Program-made: the position numbers and the translations under genes
Notes under the pieces: model-generated
The model's input: the letters and a program-made list of their open reading frames with translations, nothing else
Told to the model about the DNA's origin: nothing
Databases searched by the model: none
Shown here: positions 26,543-36,186 of the stretch, one piece after another
How positions within the stretch are numbered: position 1 is the stretch's first letter
How the letters are laid out: the number at the start of each line of letters is the position of its first letter
Assembly (NCBI GenBank): GCA_009780765.1
Contig: WQZK01000001.1
Location: 1 to 64,000 of the forward strand
Direction: 5' to 3'
DNA length: 64,000 bases
DNA from: Defluviitaleaceae bacterium
Lineage (GTDB): Bacteria; Bacillota; Clostridia; Lachnospirales; UBA5962

Positions 26543-27664
26543 ATGAAAAAAGTTTTATTTTTAACTAATGTGCCGTCTCCTTATAGGGTGTGTTTTTTTA
26601 ACGAGTTAGGCAAAGAATGTAATCTTACTGTATTATTTGAATTAAATAACAGTAGTGAAAGAAATACTCTTTGGCAAGAATTTAAAGCAGAGAATTATGA
26701 AGCCATTTTTCTAAAAGGTAAAAGAACAGATGTAGATAAAGCAAAGTGCAGAGAAGTTAAAAAATACCTTGTTAAAAAGTGGGATGTTATTATTATTGGT
26801 GGTTATTCTAGTCCAACACAACAAATTGCAATAAGATATCTAAAACGAAAAAGAATTTCGTTTATACTAAATTCTGATGGAGGAATTATTCCTAAAAAAG
26901 AGTTTTTTCTAAAAAAATGGTATAAGCGGTGGATTATAAAAAAAGCATCGATGTACATAACGACAGGAGAGGCATCAGTTAGGCAGTTAGCATATTATGG
27001 GGCGAATCTTCAAAACATTTTTGTATACCCCTTTACTTCTGTTTATGAAAATGATATAATAGATTTAGATTTGGTAGATAAAATCGAATTAAAACGAAAG
27101 CTAGGAATTGTAGAAGACTTAACAGTAGTTTCGGTTGGTAGTTTTATCCATAGAAAAGGTATGGATGTTGTTATAAAAGCGGCAGAGCAGCTAAAGGATA
27201 AAAATATAGGCTTTTATATAATAGGTGGTGAGCCGAATGAGGAACTTTTGAGTTTGAAAGGCAATAATGAAAAGATTCATTTTGTGTCACATATTTTTAA
27301 GGCTGAGTTAATGGATTATTATAAAGCATCCGATATTTTTACCCTTATGACAAGATATGAAATTTGGGGCTTAGTAATAAATGAAGCATTAGCAAGCGGA
27401 CTGCCTATTATTACAACTGATATGTGTAACGCAGGATTAGAAATGATAAGGAATAATGAAAATGGTTATGTAATTCCTGTAGATAATATCTCTATTTTAG
27501 TTCAACAAATTGAAGAAACAATTTTCGATACAGAAAAACTATCAAAACTGCAACAAAACGCAATCGGAGTTGCTAAACACTACACCTATGAAAAAATGGT
27601 ATCAAGGCACTTAGAAATTTTTGAAGAGTTTGTCTTTAATAAAAAACAACCAAATAAAAAATGA
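26543..27664 (+). CDS. GT4 glycosyltransferase
   Basis: 373 residues. N-terminal KVLFLTNVPSPYRVCFFNELG is the usual start of a GT4 group; the donor domain shows VSVGSFIHRKGMDVVIKAA and the E-x7-E motif EIWGLVINE. Cytoplasmic, builds the repeat unit. It overlaps the next gene by 4 bases (ATGA). Confidence 0.88.
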   Translation: MKKVLFLTNVPSPYRVCFFNELGKECNLTVLFELNNSSERNTLWQEFKAENYEAIFLKGKRTDVDKAKCREVKKYLVKKWDVIIIGGYSSPTQQIAIRYLKRKRISFILNSDGGIIPKKEFFLKKWYKRWIIKKASMYITTGEASVRQLAYYGANLQNIFVYPFTSVYENDIIDLDLVDKIELKRKLGIVEDLTVVSVGSFIHRKGMDVVIKAAEQLKDKNIGFYIIGGEPNEELLSLKGNNEKIHFVSHIFKAELMDYYKASDIFTLMTRYEIWGLVINEALASGLPIITTDMCNAGLEMIRNNENGYVIPVDNISILVQQIEETIFDTEKLSKLQQNAIGVAKHYTYEKMVSRHLEIFEEFVFNKKQPNKK

Positions 27665-28737
27665 AACGAGTATTATTTATAACAGGAATTGATGTAGCCT
27701 CGCCTAATATAAAGGGTGGTGGTGCTATGATAGCTAAACGCAATTATGAATTGATTAGTTTGTTTTCTGATGTTACGCTTGTTGCTCCACCTAAAAAAAC
27801 TAATATTTTAAATAAAATAGGCAAATTTTTATCTTGTCGTATTTGTTTTACTAATAAAGAGGTAAGAGCTATTTTGCATTTAGCAAAAAGTGGTGATTTT
27901 GATATTATTTATTTAGATCAGTCGTTTCATGGCAATTTATTAAAAAAACTTAAAAATCTAAACGCTAAAAAAATCACTTTTTTTCATAATGTAGAAGTTA
28001 AATATTTTAAAGATGTCGAAAAAAAATTAGTTAGAATTGTTAGAAAAAACGAACAAAGTGCGGTACAATACTCAGATGAAATTATCGTACTTAATAATAG
28101 AGATAGATTAGGATTAATAAGAGAATATCCATTAGTAAACACAAAAAAGATTCATTTTTTACCCATAACTCTAAAAAATACTTTTATCGAAAACGAAAAT
28201 CAAATTGAGACAGAAGAGGAAAATAATAAAAAAATCGGTTTATTTTTAGGCTCATTTTTTCCGCCTAATTATAATGGAATTAAGTGGTTTGTAGAGAATG
28301 TAGCAGAAAAAACAAATGCGGATTATTACATTGTTGGCAAAGGTTTTGAAAGCGTTAGAGAAGAGCTTAGCCGAGATAATGTAATAGTAATAGGCGAAAC
28401 AGATGATGTTGCTAGCTGGTACAAAAAAGTAGATTTTATAGTGTCACCAATTTTTGAAGGCAGCGGTATGAAGGTAAAAACTTGTGAAGCCTTAATGTAT
28501 GGCAAAACAATTTTTGGCACAGACGAAGCATTTGAGGGTTATGAATTAGATTTTAATTTAGTGGGTGATTTATGCAATACAACGAATGAATTTGTCGAAA
28601 AAATCAATTTCAGGTTAGACAACAACTTGATTCAAAAACAAAATGGTTATAATAGAGAAGTGTTTTTAACAAAATATGAAGACATTATTGCTATTCAAAA
28701 ATTTAAAGAAGTTATATTAGATAAGGAGGTTGAGTGA
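27661..28737 (+). CDS. GT4-like glycosyltransferase
   Basis: 358 residues. NIKGGGAMIAKRNYELI is the glycine-rich acceptor loop, FFHNVEVKYF and FLGSFFPPNYNGIKWF mark the two GT-B halves, and EGSGMKVKTCEALMYGK is the donor-binding E-rich motif. This is the WcaI/WbaZ-like branch in which the first domain is short. Donor unknown. Confidence 0.85.
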   Translation: MKRVLFITGIDVASPNIKGGGAMIAKRNYELISLFSDVTLVAPPKKTNILNKIGKFLSCRICFTNKEVRAILHLAKSGDFDIIYLDQSFHGNLLKKLKNLNAKKITFFHNVEVKYFKDVEKKLVRIVRKNEQSAVQYSDEIIVLNNRDRLGLIREYPLVNTKKIHFLPITLKNTFIENENQIETEEENNKKIGLFLGSFFPPNYNGIKWFVENVAEKTNADYYIVGKGFESVREELSRDNVIVIGETDDVASWYKKVDFIVSPIFEGSGMKVKTCEALMYGKTIFGTDEAFEGYELDFNLVGDLCNTTNEFVEKINFRLDNNLIQKQNGYNREVFLTKYEDIIAIQKFKEVILDKEVE

Positions 28738-28738
28738 A

Positions 28739-29929
28739 TTGCAAAAAATACTTTTTATCCATAGTAAAATGGGAATGGGTGGACTAGAGCGGGTAATGAT
28801 AAATTTAATGAAAGCTACTACAGATTTTGAAATTCATCTAGGACTTTTAGATATAGATAACGGCGAGTTAATAAAAGAAGTTCCTAAAAATGTTACTATA
28901 ATAAAAATGCCTATTGATAAGCGTTTTTATTATCAATTAGATTCTACTATTTCTAATAAACAAGTATTTAAAATAGCCCTTAAAAAAGGACGTTTTATAA
29001 AAGCGTTTAGTATTTTTATTAAAAAGATTTTTAACACCTCTATGCCAAAATCAAGCTCTTGGAAAAAAATAGAGAATTTTCCAAATGAGTATGATATTGT
29101 TGTTTGTTATGATTTTAAGCAAACTCCGCTTATGAAATATTGTGCTACTAAAGTAAACGCTAAGGTAAAAGTAGCTTGGATGCACGATAACTTAGAAGAA
29201 ACAAAGTATAACCCCAATCATTTTTACAAACTCGCTAAAGATTTTAGATATGTTTTTGCTAATGGCAGGCATGTTCATAACATAAATGCAAATATTCTAA
29301 AAAAACACAGTTCAAAAATAAAAATAATGTATAATATCATTGATTTTGACAATATGAAAATGCTTGCTAGTAGCATAGATAACTTAAGTTCGATATTTTT
29401 AGAAACTCAAGATACAAAAATTATATCTATAGGTGCTTTATCTTACGGAAAAGGATATGATATAGCTTTAGATGTAGCAAAACGCTTAAAGGAAGATAAA
29501 TGTAAATTTAGATGGTTTATTATAGGAGATGGAGATAAAAAAGAAGAAATAAGGCAAAAAATCATTGAGTATAATCTAGAGAATTATTTTTTTCTTTTAA
29601 GCAATCAACTAAATCCATATTCGTATTTAGCCAACTCCGATATTTTTGTACACTGCTCTCGTCACGAATCATACTGCACAGTTATAAACGAGGCTCGTTT
29701 TTTTTGTGTGCCGACAGTAACGACTCTTGTTGGCGGAGTAGATGAAATGATAGTAGACGGCACAACAGGGCTAATAGCTAAAACAGAGGCAGAGGATATT
29801 TATCGAAAAGTTAAATTTTTATTTGAAGAAAATAGAAGAGAAGAAATGCGAGCTAATCAAAAGTCTATATTGTTTGAAAATATTGATGCTAATAAGTTAT
29901 GGCACGATATTTACGAAGGAGAATTGTAA
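28739..29929 (+). CDS. GT4 glycosyltransferase
   Basis: 397 residues from the TTG at 28739, chosen because GGAGG at 28725-28729 lies 9 bases upstream; an in-frame TTG at 28730 would directly abut that site. KILFIHSKMGMGGLERVMINLM is a typical GT4 start; AWMHDNL, ISIGALSYGKGYDIALDVAKRL and the E-x7-E ESYCTVINE follow. Part of the repeat-unit assembly set. The stop overlaps the next start (TAATG). Confidence 0.87.
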   Translation: MQKILFIHSKMGMGGLERVMINLMKATTDFEIHLGLLDIDNGELIKEVPKNVTIIKMPIDKRFYYQLDSTISNKQVFKIALKKGRFIKAFSIFIKKIFNTSMPKSSSWKKIENFPNEYDIVVCYDFKQTPLMKYCATKVNAKVKVAWMHDNLEETKYNPNHFYKLAKDFRYVFANGRHVHNINANILKKHSSKIKIMYNIIDFDNMKMLASSIDNLSSIFLETQDTKIISIGALSYGKGYDIALDVAKRLKEDKCKFRWFIIGDGDKKEEIRQKIIEYNLENYFFLLSNQLNPYSYLANSDIFVHCSRHESYCTVINEARFFCVPTVTTLVGGVDEMIVDGTTGLIAKTEAEDIYRKVKFLFEENRREEMRANQKSILFENIDANKLWHDIYEGEL

Positions 29930-31086
29930 TGAAGGTAGTATTTTGTTCTAATTTTTTAAATCACCATCAATTAAGATTTTGTCAAAAAATGACAGAATTA
30001 TGTGATTTTACATTTATAGCCGAAAAGCCATCGGAGCAACTTAGGTTGGATATGGGCTGGCAGGATATGAACAGCTTATATCCGTTTGTACATAGGGCTT
30101 ATGAAAACGATGAATGTTTTGATAAGGCAATAAGCTTATGTAATAAAGCCGATATTGTTATAGCGGGCGATTCATCACAAAAGTTTATACAAGATCGTAT
30201 AAAGCAAAAAAAAATTATTTTTTATGCAGATGAAAGACTTATTAAAGCTGAGAGCTTATATCGCAAACTTAGAGCAATCGCAAGATATATAATCAAAATA
30301 AAAAAAGCACAAAAAAAGCAATATAAAAATCCTAACGCATATTTATTAGCGTATGGAGCGTTTGTAAAAAAGGATTACTATAGACAGTTGGGTTTTAGAG
30401 GCACAACATTTAAATTGGGATATTTTCCATTTGTAGAAAAACAAACGTTGGAATATCTATTAGAGCAAAAAAAATCTGAGAAAATAGAAGTACTGTTTGC
30501 CGGTAGACTAATTGATTGGAAGCGTTGCGATTTAGCGATAAAAACGGTGGAAAAGGTAAGGCAACAATATAAGAATATTCGATTTAGTATTATAGGCAAC
30601 GGTAATGAGAATGTGGCTTACTATAAAAAACTAACGGATTATGTGAAAAATAAAAAACTGGAAAGCCATATAGTATTTTTAGGAATTAAAAAGCCGAGCG
30701 AAGTAATAGAGCAAATGCAAAAATCGCATATATTTTTGTTTCCCTCAAATTCATGTGAAGGCTGGGGATGTGTCCTAAACGAGGCTATGGCGTCAGCTTG
30801 TGCTTGTTTAGCAAGCGATAAAATTGGGTCTGTGCCATTTTTATTAAAAAGCGGAATAAACGGTTTTGTTTTTAAGAATAAATGTAAAAATGATTTTTAT
30901 ATTAAATTTCTACAACTTTTAGATAACGAAAGACTAAGGCAAGAGATGAGTGCTAATGCTTATAATACAATTTATAATGAGCAAAATGCCGACATAGCGG
31001 CAGAGAGATTAGTAGAGGTTTTTAAAGCTGTATTAAACAATAAACCTTTAGATGTTTTTAGCGATGGTATAGCTAGTATACAGTAA
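29929..31086 (+). CDS. GT4 glycosyltransferase
   Basis: 385 residues from the ATG at 29929 (TAATG overlap, GAAGGAG upstream). VVFCSNFLNHHQLRFCQKM starts the N-terminal half; LFAGRLIDWKRCDLAIKTVEKV and EGWGCVLNE are the donor-domain motifs. The residue block KKIKKAQKKQYKN near position 125 is very basic and may contact membrane lipid. Donor unknown. Confidence 0.85.
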   Translation: MKVVFCSNFLNHHQLRFCQKMTELCDFTFIAEKPSEQLRLDMGWQDMNSLYPFVHRAYENDECFDKAISLCNKADIVIAGDSSQKFIQDRIKQKKIIFYADERLIKAESLYRKLRAIARYIIKIKKAQKKQYKNPNAYLLAYGAFVKKDYYRQLGFRGTTFKLGYFPFVEKQTLEYLLEQKKSEKIEVLFAGRLIDWKRCDLAIKTVEKVRQQYKNIRFSIIGNGNENVAYYKKLTDYVKNKKLESHIVFLGIKKPSEVIEQMQKSHIFLFPSNSCEGWGCVLNEAMASACACLASDKIGSVPFLLKSGINGFVFKNKCKNDFYIKFLQLLDNERLRQEMSANAYNTIYNEQNADIAAERLVEVFKAVLNNKPLDVFSDGIASIQ

Positions 31087-31087
31087 A

Positions 31088-32593
31088 ATGACAGAAAATT
31101 TAGAACAAAAACCAAGCATTAAAAAAAATGCGATGTACAATATGATAATGACAGTTGTAGGTTTACTAGTGCCTATAATTACTTTTCCGTATTTTGCACG
31201 CATTTTATTGCCCGAAGGTCTTGGGATAAATAGTTTCTTGACTGGCTTTGTTGGTTACTTTATTATATTTGCATCTTTAGGCATACCTATATATGCGGTA
31301 AGGCAGTGTGCAATGTATCAAAATGATAAGCATAATTTGTCGCAAAACTTTCAAGAAATCTATATACTTAATGTGGTTTTTGCTATAATTTCATTTTTTA
31401 CTTTAGTTACAATTAGCTTTTTTATAGAAGAAATTTACCGTCATTATTTTTTAATTATATTTATAGCAATAGAAGGTTTTTTAAGGGCGATTAACGCTGT
31501 TTGGTTGCTTCAAGCTAAAGAGAAATATAAGTTTTTATCCATAAGAACAATGATTCTAACTTGCTTGCAGATAGTGTTTTTATTTAGTTTTGTTAGAAGT
31601 CCCGAGCATCTATATAGATATGTTTTAATAATAAGTTCTTTGGGAGTAATTTCTAGTATTGTTTCGATTTTATATGCTAGAAAATTCGTTTCATTTAAAA
31701 GGTTGCAAAAATATAACTTTAAGCGGCACCTAAAGCCGATATTTTTATTTTTATTGCTGGTTTTAGGCGGAAGTGTTATAGCAAACTTAGGAACCGTCAT
31801 GCTGGGTTTTATGCTAGGCGAAGAATATGTCGGTTTATATAGCGTTGGTATAAAGATTGCTCGTATGATACTAGTAGGAGTCGCCTCTATTATAACGGTG
31901 CTAGTGCCTAGGATCACCTTTTATGTAGAAAATAACAAAGTGGATGACTTTAGAAAGCTACTAGCTAGAGCAGTTAATGTTATTTGTATCATAGCGATTC
32001 CTATTGTTCTATTTTTAGCGATTTATGCTTACGATATTATATTGCTTTTATTAGGTTACGAATTTACGGGCTCGGCTATAGTTCTAAGAATAGATGCTGC
32101 TATTATTTTTATAGCGACTCTAACAAACATTATTGGACTTCAGTATCTAATTCCTTTAAAGAAAGAAAGGTTTGTTATTGTCGTTGTATCTATAGCAGCT
32201 GTGATGTGTTTGATACTAAATATTATACTTATTCCGATACTCGGCATTATTGGGGCAGCTATTGCTACTCTGATAGCCGAAATTCTTGTTTTGACAGTAG
32301 AGTTAATTTATGTTAAAAAGGATGTGTGGTGGTTATTTTCAAAAATAAAAATCGCAAGAATCGCAATTTTGCTTGCGATGGCAATAGGATTGATTTTATT
32401 ATCGCTTTTTGTTAATTTAAGCAGTCTATTTAATTTGTTAATCGGCGGAGCATTTTTTATGATTTGTATGACATTACTTGTGCTTAATTCGGGCGATGAG
32501 TCAATAAAAGCAATGTTAGATAAAGTTTTAAAAAGAAAAAAAGTAGTGGCAGAAAAAATCGAAGGGGTTAATGATGCCGAAGACAAGGATTAA
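31088..32593 (+). CDS. Wzx-type oligosaccharide flippase
   Basis: 501 residues with about 12-14 hydrophobic helices, polysaccharide-transporter/MOP superfamily. The opening KNAMYNMIMTVVGLLVPIITFPYFARILLPEGLGINSF is typical of flippases that move undecaprenyl-linked repeat units. It closes the polysaccharide cluster. No initiating phosphoglycosyltransferase is in the window, so that step must be encoded elsewhere. Confidence 0.9.
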   Translation: MTENLEQKPSIKKNAMYNMIMTVVGLLVPIITFPYFARILLPEGLGINSFLTGFVGYFIIFASLGIPIYAVRQCAMYQNDKHNLSQNFQEIYILNVVFAIISFFTLVTISFFIEEIYRHYFLIIFIAIEGFLRAINAVWLLQAKEKYKFLSIRTMILTCLQIVFLFSFVRSPEHLYRYVLIISSLGVISSIVSILYARKFVSFKRLQKYNFKRHLKPIFLFLLLVLGGSVIANLGTVMLGFMLGEEYVGLYSVGIKIARMILVGVASIITVLVPRITFYVENNKVDDFRKLLARAVNVICIIAIPIVLFLAIYAYDIILLLLGYEFTGSAIVLRIDAAIIFIATLTNIIGLQYLIPLKKERFVIVVVSIAAVMCLILNIILIPILGIIGAAIATLIAEILVLTVELIYVKKDVWWLFSKIKIARIAILLAMAIGLILLSLFVNLSSLFNLLIGGAFFMICMTLLVLNSGDESIKAMLDKVLKRKKVVAEKIEGVNDAEDKD

Positions 32594-32597
32594 TTTC

Positions 32598-33554
32598 ATG
32601 AAAAAGAACAATTCAGTTAAAAAAATAAAAATTCAAAAGCAAACTGAAACGGTGGCTGTAACGATAGATGAATTTTGTAAAAAATTATGTTTAATGCCTA
32701 TGTATACAGGTAGCAATACGCATTTGCATATCAGTACCAGTAATATAAGCCGTCCCGGCTTATTTTTAGCGGGCTTTCACAAGTATTTTGCTTCAGACAG
32801 AGTGCAAGTTATCGGTGAGCAAGAAACAGCTTATATTTGTACTTTGGATAAAGAGCAACGAAAGATAGCGGTTGATGCATTATTTGAGCGTGATATTCCG
32901 TGCGTTATACTTTCTAGCGGTCTTGATGCTTGCGAGAAGTTTTTATTTGCGGCTCAAAAATATAATAGGGTAGTGCTAGGTAGCCAAGCTAGATCTACAG
33001 TACTTTTTAGTGATTTAAGTATGTATCTAAGCGAACTATTAGCACCTTCAACTCGAAAACACGGTGTGCTAGTGGATATTTATGGAATGGGTGTTTTAAT
33101 AGTTGGTAAAAGCGGGGTTGGTAAAAGTGAGACAGTACTAGAGCTTCTTGGTAGAATGCACAGGCTCGTTGCTGATGATGCGGTAAATATTAAAAGAATT
33201 GGCAATAGGTTAGTGGGTAGTAGTCCCGCTACTATTAGGCACTTTATGGAAGTGCGAGGTCTTGGAGTTATAGATATTAGCTTGATGTATGGGGCAAGTG
33301 CTATAGTGGATGATAAGGAAATTGATTTAGTTATAAATTTGGAGGATTGGGATAGCACCAAGGAATACGATAGGCTAGGAGCAACCGAGGAGTATTACGA
33401 TATTTTAGATATAAATGTACCGATGCAAACCATTCCTGTTAAAACAGGCCGCAATGTTGCCGTTATTTTAGAGGTAGCCGTACGCAATTTTAGACTAAAA
33501 TGTGCCGGACATAATGCGCTGGATGATTTAAAAAGTAGGATAGGGCTTAAATAA
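32598..33554 (+). CDS. hprK: HPr kinase/phosphorylase
   Basis: 318 residues from the ATG at 32598 (AAGGA 8 bases ahead). Phosphorylates HPr on Ser and reverses this in response to glycolytic metabolites, controlling catabolite repression in Bacillota. The C-terminal kinase domain has the P-loop GKSGVGKSE, DDAVNIKR, and the HprK signature EVRGLGVIDISLMYG; the N-terminal domain is the MurF-like fold. It follows the flippase by 4 bases and may be expressed from the polysaccharide operon. Confidence 0.95.
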   Translation: MKKNNSVKKIKIQKQTETVAVTIDEFCKKLCLMPMYTGSNTHLHISTSNISRPGLFLAGFHKYFASDRVQVIGEQETAYICTLDKEQRKIAVDALFERDIPCVILSSGLDACEKFLFAAQKYNRVVLGSQARSTVLFSDLSMYLSELLAPSTRKHGVLVDIYGMGVLIVGKSGVGKSETVLELLGRMHRLVADDAVNIKRIGNRLVGSSPATIRHFMEVRGLGVIDISLMYGASAIVDDKEIDLVINLEDWDSTKEYDRLGATEEYYDILDINVPMQTIPVKTGRNVAVILEVAVRNFRLKCAGHNALDDLKSRIGLK

Positions 33555-33766
33555 GAGTGGGAAATTAGAAATGAAAAATAATTTTATTATTTTAGTTAAT
33601 TTAGATATTTATTGGCAAAGTAACAAATAATCAGTTTGAGTTTTTTATAGTGCTTATTGGGTTGGTGATTTGACAAATGCAAATTATGTTAGAATGTATA
33701 ATAAAATTACACGGCAAAAACTTCTTAGAATTGTACTTTGTTTATGTTTTTGTAATTGACGAAAAT

Positions 33767-33858
33767 AAAGTAGTGTTGCTAAGAGTTTTAGCTCCATTTT
33801 AGCTTTGATACTTTTAGTCTACTTTGCTATAACAAAAATGGCACCATAAAGCTAAAAT
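33767..33858. other. Structured intergenic segment
   Basis: Within the roughly 500-base gap 33555-34056, ATTTTAGCTTT (33796-33806) is the perfect complement of AAAGCTAAAAT (33848-33858), and AAAGTAG (33767-33773) of CTACTTT (33819-33825). The two stems interleave, so both cannot form in the simplest fold and a switch or pseudoknot is possible. Upstream, TTGACA at 33670 with an extended TGTTAGAAT at 33687 could be a weak promoter. A 19-codon ORF at 33571-33630 has no good ribosome site. No gene is evident. Confidence 0.35.
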
Positions 33859-33904
33859 TTATCTTAAATATAATAAAAACAAATTCAGATAAGATAAAAA
33901 TAAC

Positions 33905-33933
33905 TTGACGGCTAGTGAGATTTTTTTTATACT
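33905..33933 (+). promoter_or_regulatory. Promoter before leader element A
   Basis: TTGACG (33905-33910), 17 bases, TATACT (33928-33933). Transcription would begin near 33940 and carry the hairpin element at 33976-34042. Confidence 0.65.
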
Positions 33934-33962
33934 TTAAGTAGTTGTTGCTTAGAAAATTAAGC

Positions 33963-34056
33963 AAAGGAGTTAATATTGAAAATACTTCGGTAAAAATCAT
34001 ATCAATTAGTTTGTTTTAATGATTTTTGTGTCAAGAATTTTCGGATGATTATGAAT
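33963..34056 (+). promoter_or_regulatory. Leader hairpin element, copy A
   Basis: AAAGGAG (33963-33969), TTGAAAATACTTCGG (33976-33990), a 9-bp perfect stem AAAAATCAT/ATGATTTTT (33992-34000 with 34019-34027), then AAGAATTTTCGGA (34033-34045). GAAAATACTT pairs with AAGAATTTTC at nine of ten positions. The 5' arm also reads as a 5-codon ORF (MKILR) behind the Shine-Dalgarno sequence. The preferred start codon is 14 bases after the 3' arm, as in copies B and C. Confidence 0.65.
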
Positions 34057-34491
34057 ATGGAAAACAGACCAGATAACAGATTAGATACAATGGCAGAAGC
34101 ATTAGATAATGCCGAGACTGCTTGCGAGAAAAACAAACCAATGACACTTGATGAGTTAATGGCAGTTAAAAAACATCGCACATTAAATGTATGTGTGTTG
34201 TTATTTACGGCAGTGTTGGTAATAGTATCTATACTTACATTTTTTGTAGCATTATTTAATGTAAACTTGGGCAATGCTTACTATATTGCAAGTATGTTTG
34301 TGCTGTGTATGTTATTGGCAGCACCGACTCTAAAAGTGTTTTTAGATAAATGTACTTGTAGAAATTTACGTATGTTTAATATTATAGCATTAGTAGGAAT
34401 TTTTGTATCAATTTTAGTTCTTGTTGTTGTTATTAGTTTGTCATATGCGTTTCCATGTTGGTTTACAGAATGTAACTACAACAACGGTTAA
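34057..34491 (+). CDS. Small membrane protein of unknown function
   Basis: 144 residues. An acidic N-terminal segment (about 45 residues) is followed by three hydrophobic helices (NVCVLLFTAVLVIVSILTFFVALF, YYIASMFVLCMLLAAPTL, FNIIALVGIFVSILVLVVVI). Several Cys occur between the last helices. ATGs at 34045, 34051 and 34057 are in frame; 34057 is chosen because the distance to the leader hairpin then matches the other copies. It sits just before the Asp23-nusB operon and may be part of it. Confidence 0.6.
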   Translation: MENRPDNRLDTMAEALDNAETACEKNKPMTLDELMAVKKHRTLNVCVLLFTAVLVIVSILTFFVALFNVNLGNAYYIASMFVLCMLLAAPTLKVFLDKCTCRNLRMFNIIALVGIFVSILVLVVVISLSYAFPCWFTECNYNNG

Positions 34492-34497
34492 AAATTT

Positions 34498-34887
34498 ATG
34501 CCATTAGGAAGTAGATTTAGAGCAAAAAATGCAGGCAAAGTGAATTACTCGTTTAAAGTACTTCACAATGTTATATCTTTAGCATCACTTGAGGTAAAAG
34601 GTGTTGCCAAGCTAGAAGGGCGGGGAGTTCGCACAGAGGAAGGCTTAAAAGATTTGTCTGTAGATGTATTTATTTCTGTTGTAAAAGGAATTCGTTGCAC
34701 AGAGGTTGCTTTTTTGGTGCAAGAAAATGTTAAAAAGGCATTAGAGACCATGACGGATAAAAAAGTAGGCAGGATAAATGTTCATGTTATGGGAATTGAG
34801 GAGCAATGCACAACGCTTTATACACAAATCACAATTGAAAATGGAGAAGAGCTAACTTCAAAGCAAGAAGAAAAAAATAATGAATAA
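34498..34887 (+). CDS. Asp23/Gls24 family (YqhY-like) protein
   Basis: 129 residues. Asp23/DUF322 domain: NYSFKVLHNVISLASLEVKGVAKLEGRG, then LSVDVFISVVKGIRCTEVAFLVQENVKKALETMT and INVHVMGI. In Bacillota the YqhY-type gene lies before nusB and is linked to lipid or envelope homeostasis. It overlaps nusB by 8 bases. Confidence 0.9.
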   Translation: MPLGSRFRAKNAGKVNYSFKVLHNVISLASLEVKGVAKLEGRGVRTEEGLKDLSVDVFISVVKGIRCTEVAFLVQENVKKALETMTDKKVGRINVHVMGIEEQCTTLYTQITIENGEELTSKQEEKNNE

Positions 34888-35347
34888 CGAAAGCGAAAAA
34901 ATACAGAAAATGGGAAACGAGATTAAATCTATCAAAAGAAAAACAGCAAGAGAGTATGCTTTTGCACTTGTTTACGAAAAGTTAATTTCGGGCGAAAGAA
35001 ATGAGTTTAGTAAATCGGTAGCCAAAGAAAAACTAGAAGGGCAAGCCGATTTTTTTGATACGCTTTTAAGCACCGTTGATAATAATTTTGATTTTTTACA
35101 AAAAACCATTGCCGAATTTTCAACAGGTTTTAAGTTAGAGCGGATTTATAAAGTAGATTTAGCACTTTTACTTTTGGCAGTTGGCGAGATTTTGTTTTTA
35201 GATGATATTCCCGACTTGGTGGCTCTTAACGAAGCATTAGAGCTAGCAAAGATGTATTCAAGCGAAAAATCCTCAAAATTTATTCATGGTGTGTTATCAA
35301 GCGTTATAGACAAAAAAGAGGAGTTATTAGAGAATTATAAAGTATGA
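34880..35347 (+). CDS. nusB: Transcription antitermination factor NusB
   Basis: 155 residues. All-helical NusB fold: RKTAREYAFALVYEKL at the start, FDTLLSTVDNNFDFLQKTI, LERIYKVDLALLLLAVGEILFLDDIPDLVALNEALELAKMYSSEKSSKFIHGVLSSV, the conserved C-terminal block. Binds boxA RNA with NusE for rRNA antitermination. The stop overlaps the folD ATG. Confidence 0.93.
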   Translation: MNNESEKIQKMGNEIKSIKRKTAREYAFALVYEKLISGERNEFSKSVAKEKLEGQADFFDTLLSTVDNNFDFLQKTIAEFSTGFKLERIYKVDLALLLLAVGEILFLDDIPDLVALNEALELAKMYSSEKSSKFIHGVLSSVIDKKEELLENYKV

Positions 35348-36186
35348 ATACAGTAATTATAGACGGCAAGGCGATTGCCCAAAAAATTAAAGAGGAAGTT
35401 GCTACTAAAGCAAAGGAATTTATTAGAAAAAAAGCTAGGAGGGTTTGTCTTGCTGTTGTTTTGGTTGGCAATAATCCTGCTAGCGAGGTTTATGTTAAAA
35501 ATAAAGTTATGGCGTGTAGCGAGAGTAGCATAAAATCGGTAGAATATAAACTAGATAAGAAGGTTAATAAAAATGACCTTTTATTGCTTATAGAAAAGTT
35601 GAATAGCGATAGTAGCGTAGACGGAATTTTGATTCAGTTGCCACTACCGAAACACTTAAATGAACAAGAAATTCTGCAAGCGGTAAATTCTAATAAAGAT
35701 GTCGATGGTTTTACTATGATAAATTCTAGCAAGCTAGCATTAGGTTTAGATTGTCTAGCACCTTGTACGCCAAGCGGTTGTGTAGAGCTAATAAAATCAA
35801 CGGGTCAATCAATTGAAGGCAAGCATGCTGTTATAGTGGGGCGGAGTAACATAGTAGGTAAACCACTAGTACAGATGTTGCTGGCTGAAAACGCTACTGT
35901 TACGGTTTGTCATTCTCTCACAAATGATTTAGCTTATCATACTAGGCAAGCTGACATTTTAATTGTTGCAATAGGTAAAAAAGAATTTATTACAGGCGAT
36001 ATGATTAAGTTTGGCGCAACTGTTATAGATGTGGGGATAAATCGCTTTGAAGGTAAATTATACGGCGATGTGGAGTTTGATGGGGCGAGTAAAGTAGCAG
36101 GGCATATTACACCAGTACCCGGTGGAGTAGGACCGATGACTATTGCTATGTTATTAAAAAATACGCTAAAAGCTACAAAGTTATAA
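35344..36186 (+). CDS. folD: Methylenetetrahydrofolate dehydrogenase/cyclohydrolase
   Basis: 280 residues, family length. Bifunctional one-carbon enzyme: ASEVYVKNKVMAC carries the catalytic Lys, ILIQLPLPKHLN and KDVDGF the folate site, GRSNIVGKPL the NADP loop and TPVPGGVGPMTIAMLL the C-terminal signature. Overlaps xseA by one base (TAATG). Confidence 0.95.
   Translation: MNTVIIDGKAIAQKIKEEVATKAKEFIRKKARRVCLAVVLVGNNPASEVYVKNKVMACSESSIKSVEYKLDKKVNKNDLLLLIEKLNSDSSVDGILIQLPLPKHLNEQEILQAVNSNKDVDGFTMINSSKLALGLDCLAPCTPSGCVELIKSTGQSIEGKHAVIVGRSNIVGKPLVQMLLAENATVTVCHSLTNDLAYHTRQADILIVAIGKKEFITGDMIKFGATVIDVGINRFEGKLYGDVEFDGASKVAGHITPVPGGVGPMTIAMLLKNTLKATKL

Noticed and set aside
33571..33630. 19-codon ORF after hprK
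   Set aside because: Weak ribosome site, AT-rich low-complexity peptide, no promoter or conservation evidence.
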